NCBI GenBank assembly: GCA_030729925.1
Contig: JANQWK010000004.1
Coordinates: 18,052 to 82,051 of the forward strand
Direction of reading: 5' to 3'
DNA length: 64,000 nucleotides
Source of the DNA: Saprospiraceae bacterium
GTDB lineage: Bacteria; Bacteroidota; Bacteroidia; Chitinophagales; Saprospiraceae
Part shown: piece by piece, positions 44,318 through 53,086 of the stretch
Position numbering within the stretch: position 1 is the first letter of the stretch
Layout: the number at the start of each line of letters is the position of its first letter
Notes under the pieces: model-generated
What the model saw: only the letters and a program-made list of their open reading frames with translations
Told to the model about the DNA's origin: nothing
Databases searched by the model: none
Made by a program: the position numbers and the translations under genes

Positions 44318-45073
44318 ATGCTGGATGGAATACCCTCTACCAACATTTTGTTTTTCGATATCGAAACGGTGTCTGCCAGTCCTTCGTTTGCTCAACTGGA
44401 CGAACCTTTCCAGGAACTGTGGAGATACAAGGCCAAGAGTATTACCCGCCAGCCCGATTTGCCGGATGAGGCTGAGGCTGCGGATGTGTACGGGGATAAA
44501 GCAGCGATTTATGCCGAATTTGGCAAGATTGTGTGCATTTCGGTGGGCATTCTTGCCGTGGATAAGTCCGACCAGCGCCTCCGCGTTCGCTTGAAGTCCT
44601 TCGCGTCGGAGGATGAGGCTGCATTGCTTGCCGATTTTGCAGAGCTGCTGAACAAACGGTACCACAATCCTCATACCCATTACCTCTGCGGACACAATAT
44701 CCGGGAATTCGACGTCCCCTACATCTGTCGCAGAATGGTGGTGCAGGGGGTTCCGCTGCCCGCCGCACTCGATATTGCAGGCAAAAAGCCCTGGGAGTGC
44801 AAACACTTTGTGGATACCATGGAGCTTTGGAAGTTTGGCGATTTTAAGAGTTTCGTCTCGCTCAAACTGCTTTCGGCCCTGCTGGGTTTTCCTTCTCCCA
44901 AGGATGATATTGACGGCAGCGAGGTGGGACGGGTGTTTTGGGAGGAAAAAGACCTGTCCCGGATCGCCCGCTACTGCGAAAAAGATGTGCTGGCCACCAT
45001 ACAGCTGTATATGCGCTACCGCAACGAGCCATTGATCGGAGACGATCAGGTGATCATTACTTCCGAAGACTGA
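44318..45073 (+). CDS. Predicted DEDDy 3'-5' exonuclease (PolB-like)
   Basis: 251 residues, ribonuclease H fold. The four acidic residues and Tyr of the DEDDy set are present: Asp14 and Glu16 in FFDIETVS, Asp132 in GHNIREFDVPY, and Tyr219/Asp223 in YCEKDVLAT. It resembles the predicted 3'-5' exonuclease group related to DNA polymerase B proofreading domains, found as stand-alone proteins in Bacteroidota. It probably trims DNA or RNA ends. A TATATTTG element at 44218 lies ~90 bases upstream but overlaps the Rpn relic, so its status is unclear. The 3' end overlaps the GHL10 gene by 17 bases. Confidence 0.85.
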   Translation: MLDGIPSTNILFFDIETVSASPSFAQLDEPFQELWRYKAKSITRQPDLPDEAEAADVYGDKAAIYAEFGKIVCISVGILAVDKSDQRLRVRLKSFASEDEAALLADFAELLNKRYHNPHTHYLCGHNIREFDVPYICRRMVVQGVPLPAALDIAGKKPWECKHFVDTMELWKFGDFKSFVSLKLLSALLGFPSPKDDIDGSEVGRVFWEEKDLSRIARYCEKDVLATIQLYMRYRNEPLIGDDQVIITSED

Positions 45074-46649
45074 TTTTCCCGGTGCTACCGGGCCATTTTA
45101 CCCGCTGGAAGCCCTTGTCGTCCGTCCAGATTTGCACCCCTTCCGAGGAGCGCTTCTGGTGCCGGCGATCGGCTCCTACCAAGACGTAGCGGTAAATCCT
45201 ATCCCGCGCCAAGCCGGAGTCCTGGAACGTCATGCGCCGCCCGGAAGGCTGGAAGGGGGAAATGTATTGGATAAACCTTCCGTCTTCGAAGTTGTCGGTT
45301 TGTTTTTCTTCAAACCGGTACAGCACATAATAAAAATGAGGGGACTGTTTGTCGGTTTTCCACACCAGCAAGGGGTTTCCTGCTTTGTTGCGAATCTTTT
45401 TGATGTTGGGCGCCTTCGGCAAAACAGGTGATCCGGACTGTTCTCCTGCAGGTATCAGCGCCGGATACCGAAAATAGACCTGCAGCGAGTCTTTCAAGCC
45501 CAGGGAGTTGCGCAATATCGAGTTGGCACTAAAAAAAGCACTGCCACGAACAACGGGATTGCTGCGGTTGAGCTGTATTTGTCGGCCAATTTCAGCCGGA
45601 TCCTGCCAGGTGCTGACGGGGTTGTTGCCCACCTTGTAAGCAGCTTGTCCGATCAGCAACTGAACGTCCGGCACAGTGCGGGCCCACCAGGCCAGCAGTT
45701 GCGCGTAATCGGCCGGTTCGTAACCGATATTCCAGTACAATTGTGGGAGCAGATAATCAATCCAACCCATGCGCGCCCATTTGACGACATCGGCGTACAG
45801 ATCATCATAGCTGGTTGCGCCGGCACGGGTAGGAGAGCCAAGTGGATCTCTTTCCTGGTTGCGCCATACCCCGAACGGACTTATGCCGAATTTCACGTGC
45901 GCTTTCTTTTCCCGGATTTTTTCTGACAACAGTTGAATCAGTGCATCCACATTGGCGCGGCGCCAGTCTTCAATGCGGGTATATCCTCCGCCGTACTGCA
46001 AGAATGTCGCTGAATCGGGAAAGGGAACTCCTGCAATGGGATAAGGATAAAAATAATCATCCACATGAATCGCATCCAGATCGTACTTGACCAGCAGCTC
46101 TTCCACGACCTGGACGATGTGTTGCCGAACCTCCGGAATACCTGGGTTCAGGTACAGTTTGTCGCCATAAGTCAGTCCCCAGGACGGATGTTTTTTGAGT
46201 ACATGACCCTCTACTAATCTGTCCGTATTGGTACTCATCGCCGCCCGGAAAGGATTGATCCAAGCGTGGAACTCCATGCTGTTTTGGTGCGCTTGCCGGA
46301 TCATAAACGCCAGCAAATCCGATTCAGGCAGTGGGGGTAAACCCTGACTCCCGGTAAGGTAAGCCGACCAAGGCGCCATTTCGCTGGGATAAAACGCATC
46401 GGCCACCGGGCGCACCTGCACAATAGCCGCATTAAACCCATAGGATTTGAACTTGTGCAGCAAGTTCTTAAACTGCTCTTCATGGGCTATGCTATTGGGG
46501 GTGGGGGTCTTGGGGTAATCAATATTATTTACCGTAGCAATCCAAACGCCCCGAAACTCCTCTGCCGGACTACCCGTTTGTCCCTGAAGACCGAAACCCA
46601 TGCAAAGGATGAGTATTCCACCAAAAAAAAATTTTAAAGGCCTATCCAT
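45057..46649 (-). CDS. Family 10-like glycosyl hydrolase (GHL10/DUF187)
   Basis: 530 residues with a signal peptide (MDRPLKFFFGGILILCMGFGLQGQ). The GHL10 domain is clear: EFRGVWIATVNNIDYP at the start, VQVRPVADAFYPS, FHAWINPFRA, IHVDDYFYPYP and the SPFGVWRN and LLPQLYWN stretches. The C-terminal ~110 residues resemble a fibronectin-III-like module. Members are extracytoplasmic and thought to act on glycans; some remove or cut peptidoglycan-associated sugars. The ATG at 46649 is chosen for the signal peptide. It lies 10 bases after the upstream 475-aa gene on the same strand, so they are likely cotranscribed. Confidence 0.88.
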   Translation of the reverse strand: MDRPLKFFFGGILILCMGFGLQGQTGSPAEEFRGVWIATVNNIDYPKTPTPNSIAHEEQFKNLLHKFKSYGFNAAIVQVRPVADAFYPSEMAPWSAYLTGSQGLPPLPESDLLAFMIRQAHQNSMEFHAWINPFRAAMSTNTDRLVEGHVLKKHPSWGLTYGDKLYLNPGIPEVRQHIVQVVEELLVKYDLDAIHVDDYFYPYPIAGVPFPDSATFLQYGGGYTRIEDWRRANVDALIQLLSEKIREKKAHVKFGISPFGVWRNQERDPLGSPTRAGATSYDDLYADVVKWARMGWIDYLLPQLYWNIGYEPADYAQLLAWWARTVPDVQLLIGQAAYKVGNNPVSTWQDPAEIGRQIQLNRSNPVVRGSAFFSANSILRNSLGLKDSLQVYFRYPALIPAGEQSGSPVLPKAPNIKKIRNKAGNPLLVWKTDKQSPHFYYVLYRFEEKQTDNFEDGRFIQYISPFQPSGRRMTFQDSGLARDRIYRYVLVGADRRHQKRSSEGVQIWTDDKGFQRVKWPGSTGKISLRK

Positions 46650-46659
46650 AGCAAAGTTG

Positions 46660-48087
46660 TTAATGACATTCTTCCAAAAGCCAGTAGCGGTTAAACAAAT
46701 TTTCGGTCTTTTCAATTTGCGACCGCAACTGCATAATTTTTTTCGACAAATCTTCTCGGGCATAGGTAAAGTCGTGGTGCTTCAACATCACTAACTTTTT
46801 CGCGAAGCGGAGAAAATTAGTGTAGCCCCGCTTTTGTTCCGTCGGGATTTTGCGGTTGCGAATCACGAAAATGCGGAAAGCCTCGATCAGATACAGCAGC
46901 GCTTCGGTATCCCGGAGCGCATAATAACTCCGCAACAACAAGAGATTGGCGTTGATGTAATACTTGGGATCCGTAAACTGAACGTCCTTCAGGGCATCCT
47001 TGACCTCATTGAACATATTCTTGTGGAAGTACAAATTGGCCAGGTTGTAATTATAGGCGTTCTCCCGTTTGTCCTCGGGCAATTTGTCGCGGTATTCCTC
47101 AATAAACTGCTCTGTCCAGTTAAACTCCTTTAACACACAACCCAGGGTGGTGATGTTTTTGTACTGCCACTCGGAAATCGTATCATTAGTGAGCAATAAA
47201 TTGTACTTCAATCCCTCTTTATACCATTCGAACAACTCGAGCCGGTACTCGTTTTCGCCTTTGTTGATCTTGGCAATACAAAAATTATAAGCAGCTGCAT
47301 ACAAATTTGCCCGCTCTTCCTGCTCAAACCCCTTCAATTGATCTGCCAACAACATTTTTAGGTTGAGGTAGTACAAGGGATTGTCACCGTCCCGCTGGCT
47401 CATCAGAATATTGTAGTACAAATGAATCAGCCGGTTTTGCTCCAGTAACTCCGGATGCTGATGGATGTAACCAAGCGTAAACTCCAAAAAACTGAAATCG
47501 TATTCCGAATTGCTGACCATCGTGTAGGCCATCAAACTGCAACTCAGTTTGAGCTGCTCTGCCAGAAAAAAATGATTCAAATACCCAATCATCCGCTTTT
47601 GCTGCCCAATGGTCTCTTCGTCCAGATCCTCTTCTCCCGTATTGCTCAGCAAATAATTGAGCCGATATCCCACGAAAGAATCCTGAATGTTACGGGTAGG
47701 TTTGTTGTTGAGCAACTTCTCCAATTGCTGCGACCGGTTGAGCAGCAACTCCTCGTTGCCCAGGTACGAAAGCTGCTCCAGCGCAAACAACTGCTGCAGA
47801 GGCTCGTTGGCTTCCAGTTGCTGGTACGACAAAAACTTGACGTACAATTTCTTTAAGGAAGAAAACAAATTGTGCAGCCGCTGCTCTTCAAACAATTCCC
47901 CCGGATGCAAGTGCCCGAATAGCTTTTTCCGATCCTCCAGCAAACGCGGTTTGTGCAGGATACACTCCAGCAGCTGAATCGTCTTCGCATGTTGGTTGAA
48001 ACAAGGCGAAATGACATATTGATGAAATTTTTCTTGCTCCTTGCGCGAAAGCGACTGTATATACCGAACAATCTTACTTTGCTCCAT
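46660..48087 (-). CDS. Unknown 475-aa helical protein
   Basis: I do not recognise this family. The protein is almost entirely alpha-helical by composition, rich in Leu, Glu, Lys and Tyr, with TPR-like spacing in ENAYNYNLANLYFHKNMFNEVKDALKDV and YNFCIAKINKGENEYRLELFEWYKEGL. It has no signal peptide or membrane helix. The N-terminus MEQSKIVRYIQSLSRKEQEKFHQYVISPCFNQ resembles a short recurring motif in large Saprospiria-specific proteins (inference from memory, not searched). It is probably cotranscribed with the GHL10 gene 10 bases downstream. A role as a helical-repeat scaffold or regulator is possible. Confidence 0.75.
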   Translation of the reverse strand: MEQSKIVRYIQSLSRKEQEKFHQYVISPCFNQHAKTIQLLECILHKPRLLEDRKKLFGHLHPGELFEEQRLHNLFSSLKKLYVKFLSYQQLEANEPLQQLFALEQLSYLGNEELLLNRSQQLEKLLNNKPTRNIQDSFVGYRLNYLLSNTGEEDLDEETIGQQKRMIGYLNHFFLAEQLKLSCSLMAYTMVSNSEYDFSFLEFTLGYIHQHPELLEQNRLIHLYYNILMSQRDGDNPLYYLNLKMLLADQLKGFEQEERANLYAAAYNFCIAKINKGENEYRLELFEWYKEGLKYNLLLTNDTISEWQYKNITTLGCVLKEFNWTEQFIEEYRDKLPEDKRENAYNYNLANLYFHKNMFNEVKDALKDVQFTDPKYYINANLLLLRSYYALRDTEALLYLIEAFRIFVIRNRKIPTEQKRGYTNFLRFAKKLVMLKHHDFTYAREDLSKKIMQLRSQIEKTENLFNRYWLLEECH

Positions 48088-48390
48088 TTGGTCAACTTTA
48101 TTCCAGTTTTTTGAGTGTTTTTTGCATGTAAGCTCTTGAAAATAATTGCTTTAATTTAAAAAATGAAGTTAAAACAATTTCAGAAATTTTCAAAAATGTA
48201 CTTATTAAAACAAAAAATAATATGGAATATTGTATTGTCACTCACCATGAAGCACTAAAACAAAGGTGAGCCAGTCATCAGATCATACAGCCAGGCGGTT
48301 CTGTTGATGTAATTAAGCCAGTAATTTAAAGATATTCCTGATATTTTACCGCCGGCAAGGTTTTTCTGGTAGCAACTTGTCCTTTGTGAG
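48088..48390. other. AT-rich intergenic region; one weak 31-aa ORF
   Basis: A Lys-rich ORF at 48163-48258 on the plus strand (MKLKQFQKFSKMYLLKQ at its start, 31 residues) is the only coding candidate. It lacks a promoter match and I do not trust it. Otherwise I see no gene. Confidence 0.3.
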
Positions 48391-48429
48391 AAAAAGGGTT
48401 TCGGAAACAACGGAACCCTTTTTTCTTTT
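48391..48429 (+). terminator. Terminator-like hairpin
   Basis: AAAAAGGGTTTC and GGAACCCTTTTTT pair over 7 GC-rich positions plus A/T flanks (48391-48424, 9-base loop), then TTTTC. It could end an unannotated plus-strand transcript from 48.2-48.4 kb. Confidence 0.5.
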
Positions 48430-48497
48430 GCTGCCCATCTTTCCTACATCCCATGCGCTGCTTTTTTTATACGCTGCAAATTTTATCCCTTTGTTCC

Positions 48498-48605
48498 GGT
48501 TACGTTTTGGCAGACCGGGGGATTAATAAGGGTAATCAGGTGGAAGCCACCTTAAGGTGCCTTCCACCTGATTGCTAAAAAATTGAAATTCAAATCTTTA
48601 AGTGG
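48498..48605 (+). repeat. Palindromic intergenic repeat, copy 3
   Basis: Core 48537-48570: CAGGTGGAAG and CTTCCACCTG form the outer stem. Compared with copies 1 and 2, a C-G pair is replaced by G-C on both arms, so the pairing is kept; one inner mismatch (C at 48547) is new. The flanks GGTTAC, GATTAATAAGGGTA and the A-rich 3' part are shared. Confidence 0.85.
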
Positions 48606-48867
48606 ATTTTTTTGAAATTCGGCCATTCCCGGATTGGCCTTGGACGGCGGGTCAGCTGCTTTGCCAATTTACCTGGCTGGAAGATTTTTTGCCAAAACCC
48701 ACATAAAAAAAAGAGTTTTTTTTTGAGGTAAAGACAAAAAAAATTCCAGTAGCCTGAATAACTTTTAACGATTAAAAGTTGAATATCAATTTTTTGGATA
48801 AAAAAAGGAGGTAAAAGAGAGTACAGTATTTGGGTTTTTTGTACTTACCTACGCCTGAGAAGTGTCG

Positions 48868-49091
48868 CATATTTGTAATGTCAAAAGGAGATAACGACCA
48901 AACAACCTTACGACCAACGCTGATAACAAATCATAATCTCGTGGAACTAATCCTCAAGACGACAAAGGTAATTAGTTTCACGGACAAATCATAATCTAAG
49001 ATTTTGGGAATATCAAAGGATATTTCCATGGTATGTAGATAGCCTCTCAAAGCTCTTTGTGAACCGGTTGGAAACCCCAACCGGTTTTTTT
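48868..49091 (+). ncRNA. Candidate structured non-coding RNA upstream of rpe
   Basis: CATATTTG (48868-48875, one mismatch from the -7 consensus) precedes about 210 non-coding bases with three hairpins. First, CGTGGAACTAAT (48940-48951) pairs with ATTAGTTTCACG (48971-48982) and is flanked by exact copies of ACAAATCATAATCT at 48926 and 48984. Second, GGGAATATC pairs with GATATTTCC around an AAAG loop (49006-49027). Third, a terminator stem lies at 49062-49086. There is no ORF of credible length. It is either a free small RNA (6S-like functions are possible) or an attenuating leader of rpe, whose ATG is 11 bases past the T-run. Confidence 0.45.
49062..49091 (+). terminator. Strong intrinsic terminator directly before rpe
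   Basis: AACCGGTTGG (49062-49071) pairs with CCAACCGGTT (49077-49086) around a 5-base loop and is followed by TTTTTTTATTTTT. It ends 11 bases before the rpe start codon. Confidence 0.9.
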
Positions 49092-49102
49092 ATTTTTGCT
49101 CC

Positions 49103-49783
49103 ATGAAAAGAAAACATTTAATTGCGCCTTCTCTGCTGGCCTCTGATTTTTCTGATTTGAGGGCAGTGTCTCGCTTGTTGAACGAAAGTGAAGCGGACTG
49201 GTATCATTTGGACATCATGGATGGTGTCTTTGTTCCCAATATTTCTTACGGTATGGATTTGGTTCGGGTATTCCGGAGGTTAACGGACAAGCCTTTGGAT
49301 GTTCACCTGATGATTGTGGAGCCGGAGAAGTACATTCCGGTTTTTCGGGATGCCGGGGCAGACATGATCACGGTTCATTATGAGGCATGCAGGCACTTGC
49401 ATCGCACCCTGGAACAAATTCGGCAGACGGGAGCGGGAGCGGGAGTAGCTTTGAATCCGCACACGCCTGTGAGTTTGCTGGAGGATGTCTTGGAAGACCT
49501 GGACATGGTGTTGGTGATGTCGGTGAATCCGGGTTTTGGCGGTCAAAAATTCATTTACCAGTCTTTGTCAAAAATTCAGCGTTTGCGGGCCATGATGGAC
49601 GAGCGCAATATTTCTGCTTATATTGAGGTTGATGGGGGAGTAGGGATGCAAAATGTCGAGCGTTTGCTTCAGGCAGGTGCGGACGTACTGGTTGCGGGAA
49701 GCAGTATTTTCCAGGCACCCGATCCTATGGCTATGATAAGGGATATGAAAGCACTGGGAAGAGATTTTACCGAGTTTGTTTAA
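49103..49783 (+). CDS. rpe: Ribulose-phosphate 3-epimerase
   Basis: 226 residues, TIM-barrel. Motifs are IAPSLLASDF, the metal/catalytic stretch YHLDIMDGVFVPNISYG, VHLMIVEPEKYI, MSVNPGFGGQKFI and the phosphate-binding VDGGVGMQN with VAGSSIF. It interconverts ribulose-5-phosphate and xylulose-5-phosphate in the pentose phosphate pathway. The ATG lies 11 bases after a strong terminator, so expression depends either on read-through from the upstream RNA (attenuation) or on an unseen promoter within it. The TonB receptor gene follows after 22 bases. Confidence 0.95.
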   Translation: MKRKHLIAPSLLASDFSDLRAVSRLLNESEADWYHLDIMDGVFVPNISYGMDLVRVFRRLTDKPLDVHLMIVEPEKYIPVFRDAGADMITVHYEACRHLHRTLEQIRQTGAGAGVALNPHTPVSLLEDVLEDLDMVLVMSVNPGFGGQKFIYQSLSKIQRLRAMMDERNISAYIEVDGGVGMQNVERLLQAGADVLVAGSSIFQAPDPMAMIRDMKALGRDFTEFV

Positions 49784-49805
49784 TGTCAGATAATTACTAC
49801 AATTA

Positions 49806-52340
49806 ATGTTGCGAAACATCCTTTTGCTTTTGGGTTTGGTGCTGGTTTGCGCTTCAGGACTTTCCGGGCAAGGTGTCCGCAGGGCCTCTTTGTCGGGGAT
49901 TGTGACTGATGGGGTTTCGGACAAGCCGATTGGCTTCGCAACGGTATATGTACAGGATTCTTTTCTGGTGACAGAGACGGCCGAAAATGGGCGTTTTAAG
50001 CTGGATGTTCCTGCGGAAAAATCTTTTCTATTGGTGGTTACCCGGATCGGCTACAAGGAGGTGAGGATTCCCGTGGAGGCGATGCCCGTTGGGAGTAGTA
50101 AGCAGATAGATATTGGTCTGGCACCTGCCGACGCATCCATTGAGGTGGTCGTGCGGGAGAGTAAGCTGGAGTCGGGTGGCATGGTTCGGGAAACGATGGA
50201 GCAGTTGAAGCTCATTCCTTCTACTTCCGGTAATTTTGAGAGTTTACTGCCGAGCATAGCCCTGGGCACAAGCGGCGGTACGGGTGGCGAATTGAGTTCT
50301 CAGTACAATGTCCGGGGAGGCAATTACGATGAAAACCTGGTGTACGTCAACGATTTCGAGATTTATCGCCCTCAGTTGGTTCGCGCAGGCCAGCAGGAGG
50401 GGTTGAGTTTTCCCAACGTGGATCTGATTCGAGATGTTTCCTTTTCTTCCGGAGGTTTTGAAGCTCGATACGGCGACAAACTTTCCTCCGTGCTGGATAT
50501 CAAATACAAAAGACCGGATACGCTCCGAGCCTCTTTGAGCGGGAGTATGCTGGGGGCTGCTGCCCACCTCGAGGGAAGCTGGGCACCCGGCGGGGATGCC
50601 TCCAGGAAGTTGCGCTACCTGATGGGCGCACGGTACAAGACGACCCGTTATTTGCTGGGTACCCTGGATGTAAAAGGGGAGTATGTACCGGATTTTTCTG
50701 ATATACAGGCCTATGTTACGTATGATTTCAATCCCGATTGGCAGCTTGGCCTGATGGGCAATTACAATAGGAGCGTGTATAATTTTGTTCCTTCCGAGCG
50801 AAGTACGGCCTTGGGACTGATTAATTATGCCCTCGAGTTGTTCAGCGTATTTGAAGGCCAGGAAGTGGATGATTTTACCACGAGTATGGGAGGGGTGTCC
50901 CTGACCTATATCCCGGATCGCAAACGCAATCCGCTTTTCCTGAAATGGTTGGCCTCCACCTTTGCGAGCGATGAAAACGAACGCTTCGACATCCTGGGCT
51001 ATTATAGTTTGCGCGAAATTGAGTCCGGTCTGGGTAGCGATAACCTGGGCGAGGTGCTGAGCGAGTTGGGCAATGGCATCCAACACCTGAATGTGCGCAA
51101 TTTTTTGGACATCAATGTGGCTAATATCGAGCATAAAGGCGGATTGGAATGGCAGCCCAACAACGACGAGGGTGCCAGTCATTTTTTCCAGTGGAGCCTG
51201 AAATGGCAGCACGAACAGATACAGGATGAAATCAAGGAATGGGAGCGACTGGACTCCGCCGGATATTCCCTGCCTTACGATCCGGAAGTGGTGCGGCTGT
51301 ACAATGTACTGCGCGCCAGTAATACCTTGTCATCGAACCGTTGGAGCGCTTATTTTCAGGATACCTATACCTTTAGAAACCCACAGTCGGGCGAATGGCG
51401 CATCTCAGCAGGTGTGCGGGCAGGTTACTGGGACCTCAACAGGGAATGGTTGTTTTCACCACGGGTGCAGTTGCTGTACAAACCTTTGCAGTCCGATAAA
51501 GATATTTCTTACCGGTTTGCAGCAGGATGGTACGTGCAGCCGCCGTTTTACCGGGAATTGCGAGGCCTTGATGGCTCGATCAACACAGCTCTCCGTGCCC
51601 AGAAATCCTTGCACTTTGTCGGGGGACTCACCTGGGACTTTTATATCGGAAGAACCAACCCCAAAAAATTCAAATTTATTACAGAGGCCTATTATAAAAG
51701 TATGTGGGATCTGGTATCCTACGATATCGAAAATGTAAGGATCCGCTACTCCGGACAGAATGACGCCGAAGGGTATGCCATGGGATTGGACCTGCGCTTA
51801 AATGGTGAGTTTGTCCCGGGCGCAGAGTCTTGGATCAATCTTTCCCTGCTCCGAACCCGCGAGCGCTTACTGGATGTCCAGCATCTGCAGCGGGAAGTCG
51901 GACAGGAAAGCGCCGTTGAAGTCGCAGATGTGCCCCGACCCACCGACCGACTGTTCAACCTGTCCATGTTCTTCCAGGATTACCTGCCTAAAAATGAAAA
52001 TTTCAAAATGCACCTGAACCTTACCGTTGGGTCAGGACTTCCTTTTGGCCTTCAGGGCAACAACCGGATCTATCGCAACACCTACCGGTTTTCTCCCTAC
52101 CATCGCGTAGATATCGGCTTTTCCTATGCCCTCTGGACGGAGGCCCGACGCGCTTCCAAACCCGACCACTGGTTGTCCTTTACCCGAAATGCCTGGATGA
52201 GCCTCGAGGTCTTTAATTTGATGCAAGTGCAAAACGAAGCAGGCAATACCTGGATCAAGACGGTATTCAACCAGCAATACGCTATCCCCAATTACCTGAC
52301 CTCCAGAAGGATCAATTTGCGCTTGCGCGTAGATTTATAG
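49806..52340 (+). CDS. TonB-dependent outer-membrane receptor with CarboxypepD_reg-like domain
   Basis: 844 residues. A signal peptide ends near GLSGQ. An Ig-like CarboxypepD_reg domain follows (about 27-110: LSGIVTDGVSDKPIGFATVYVQD and RIGYKEVRIPV), then a plug domain (LPSIALGTSGGTGGELSSQYNVRGGNYDENLVYVNDFEIY) and a 22-strand-type barrel ending in RRINLRLRVDL. It imports a large or scarce substrate through the outer membrane. No SusD partner is adjacent, so this is probably not a SusCD pair. The ATG at 49806 starts a normal signal sequence. Confidence 0.92.
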   Translation: MLRNILLLLGLVLVCASGLSGQGVRRASLSGIVTDGVSDKPIGFATVYVQDSFLVTETAENGRFKLDVPAEKSFLLVVTRIGYKEVRIPVEAMPVGSSKQIDIGLAPADASIEVVVRESKLESGGMVRETMEQLKLIPSTSGNFESLLPSIALGTSGGTGGELSSQYNVRGGNYDENLVYVNDFEIYRPQLVRAGQQEGLSFPNVDLIRDVSFSSGGFEARYGDKLSSVLDIKYKRPDTLRASLSGSMLGAAAHLEGSWAPGGDASRKLRYLMGARYKTTRYLLGTLDVKGEYVPDFSDIQAYVTYDFNPDWQLGLMGNYNRSVYNFVPSERSTALGLINYALELFSVFEGQEVDDFTTSMGGVSLTYIPDRKRNPLFLKWLASTFASDENERFDILGYYSLREIESGLGSDNLGEVLSELGNGIQHLNVRNFLDINVANIEHKGGLEWQPNNDEGASHFFQWSLKWQHEQIQDEIKEWERLDSAGYSLPYDPEVVRLYNVLRASNTLSSNRWSAYFQDTYTFRNPQSGEWRISAGVRAGYWDLNREWLFSPRVQLLYKPLQSDKDISYRFAAGWYVQPPFYRELRGLDGSINTALRAQKSLHFVGGLTWDFYIGRTNPKKFKFITEAYYKSMWDLVSYDIENVRIRYSGQNDAEGYAMGLDLRLNGEFVPGAESWINLSLLRTRERLLDVQHLQREVGQESAVEVADVPRPTDRLFNLSMFFQDYLPKNENFKMHLNLTVGSGLPFGLQGNNRIYRNTYRFSPYHRVDIGFSYALWTEARRASKPDHWLSFTRNAWMSLEVFNLMQVQNEAGNTWIKTVFNQQYAIPNYLTSRRINLRLRVDL

Positions 52341-52388
52341 AGAAAATACTTTAATTAACACGCTCTGGCAATTCGATAGCTGAATAAC

Positions 52389-52419
52389 TTGTCAATTCGG
52401 ATTTAATGAACTAAATTTG
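52389..52419 (+). promoter_or_regulatory. Promoter of rpsP
   Basis: TTG (52389-52391), a 20-base spacer and TAAATTTG (52412-52419) make a canonical Bacteroidota promoter, giving a ~65-base leader to rpsP. Confidence 0.65.
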
Positions 52420-52490
52420 CACCTCGTTAAAAACCCTTAGCTTGTTCAGCAAGGTAAAGGGGTATGGTTTAACCTATAATTTTAACTTTA

Positions 52491-52988
52491 ATGGCCGTAA
52501 AAATCAGACTTCAAAGAAAAGGAAGAAAGCAAAATCCTTTTTACCACATTGTGATTGCAGATGCAAGATCACCTCGTGACGGTAAGTTTATCGAAAAAAT
52601 CGGTACTTACAACCCAATGACCAAGCCAGCGACAATTGATCTTGATCGCGATAAGGCTTTTGACTGGATGGAAAAAGGAGCACAGCCAACGACTACTGTT
52701 CGTGCTATCTTGCGCTTCAAGGGTGTGTTATACCGCAAGCACTTGATGCGTGGTGTGAAAAAGGGTGCCTTTACGCTGGAGCAGGCGGAGGAAAAGTACC
52801 AAGCATGGATTGACGGCAAGGAAAATAAAATTTCTTTGCGCATCCAGCAAACTGCCGAGGAGAAAGCAGCTTTCCACAAAATGGTTTCTGGTACAGCTCC
52901 TGCACCTAAGCCGGCACCTGTGGCAGAAGCGGCTCCTGAAGCTCCTGAAGCAGATGCTCCTGAGCAACAGGAAGAAGCAGGCGAGTAA
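52491..52988 (+). CDS. rpsP: 30S ribosomal protein S16 with long C-terminal tail
   Basis: 165 residues, against ~80-90 in most bacteria. The N-terminal S16 domain is standard ([40 protein letters not shown]). Residues from about 90 on form a helical section ([19 protein letters not shown]) and an Ala/Pro/Glu-rich tail ([20 protein letters not shown]) likely to be disordered. Long S16 tails are typical in Bacteroidota. The gene has its own promoter and no other ribosome-linked genes (rimM, trmD) follow, unlike the usual gammaproteobacterial operon. Confidence 0.97.
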   Translation: MAVKIRLQRKGRKQNPFYHIVIADARSPRDGKFIEKIGTYNPMTKPATIDLDRDKAFDWMEKGAQPTTTVRAILRFKGVLYRKHLMRGVKKGAFTLEQAEEKYQAWIDGKENKISLRIQQTAEEKAAFHKMVSGTAPAPKPAPVAEAAPEAPEADAPEQQEEAGE

Positions 52989-52994
52989 GCATAG

Positions 52995-53024
52995 TTGTAT
53001 TTTTTTGCAGTACAATTACATTTG
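52995..53024 (+). promoter_or_regulatory. Upstream promoter (P1) of the 467-aa unknown gene
   Basis: TTG (52995-52997), 19 bases, TACATTTG (53017-53024). It is the first of two good promoters before the gene at 53143. Confidence 0.55.
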
Positions 53025-53039
53025 CCCCTAAATATTTTA

Positions 53040-53070
53040 TTGCGACTTAAGGCTTAAGTCGTTATATTTG
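53040..53070 (+). promoter_or_regulatory. Downstream promoter (P2) with palindrome in the spacer
   Basis: TTG (53040-53042), 20 bases, TATATTTG (53063-53070). The spacer is filled by CGACTTAA (53043-53050), GGC, TTAAGTCG (53054-53061), a perfect inverted repeat in the ideal place for a repressor or activator dimer. Confidence 0.65.
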
Positions 53071-53086
53071 TTGTAAATGATTTAGA

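Noticed and set aside
48163-48258. 31-aa Lys-rich ORF
   Set aside because: No promoter match, no leader motif; kept only as a note in the intergenic entry.
4348-49053. Identical 14-mer TAGCCTCTCAAAGC at 4348 and 49040
   Set aside because: A few shared 14-mers are expected by chance in 64 kb; the flanks do not match.
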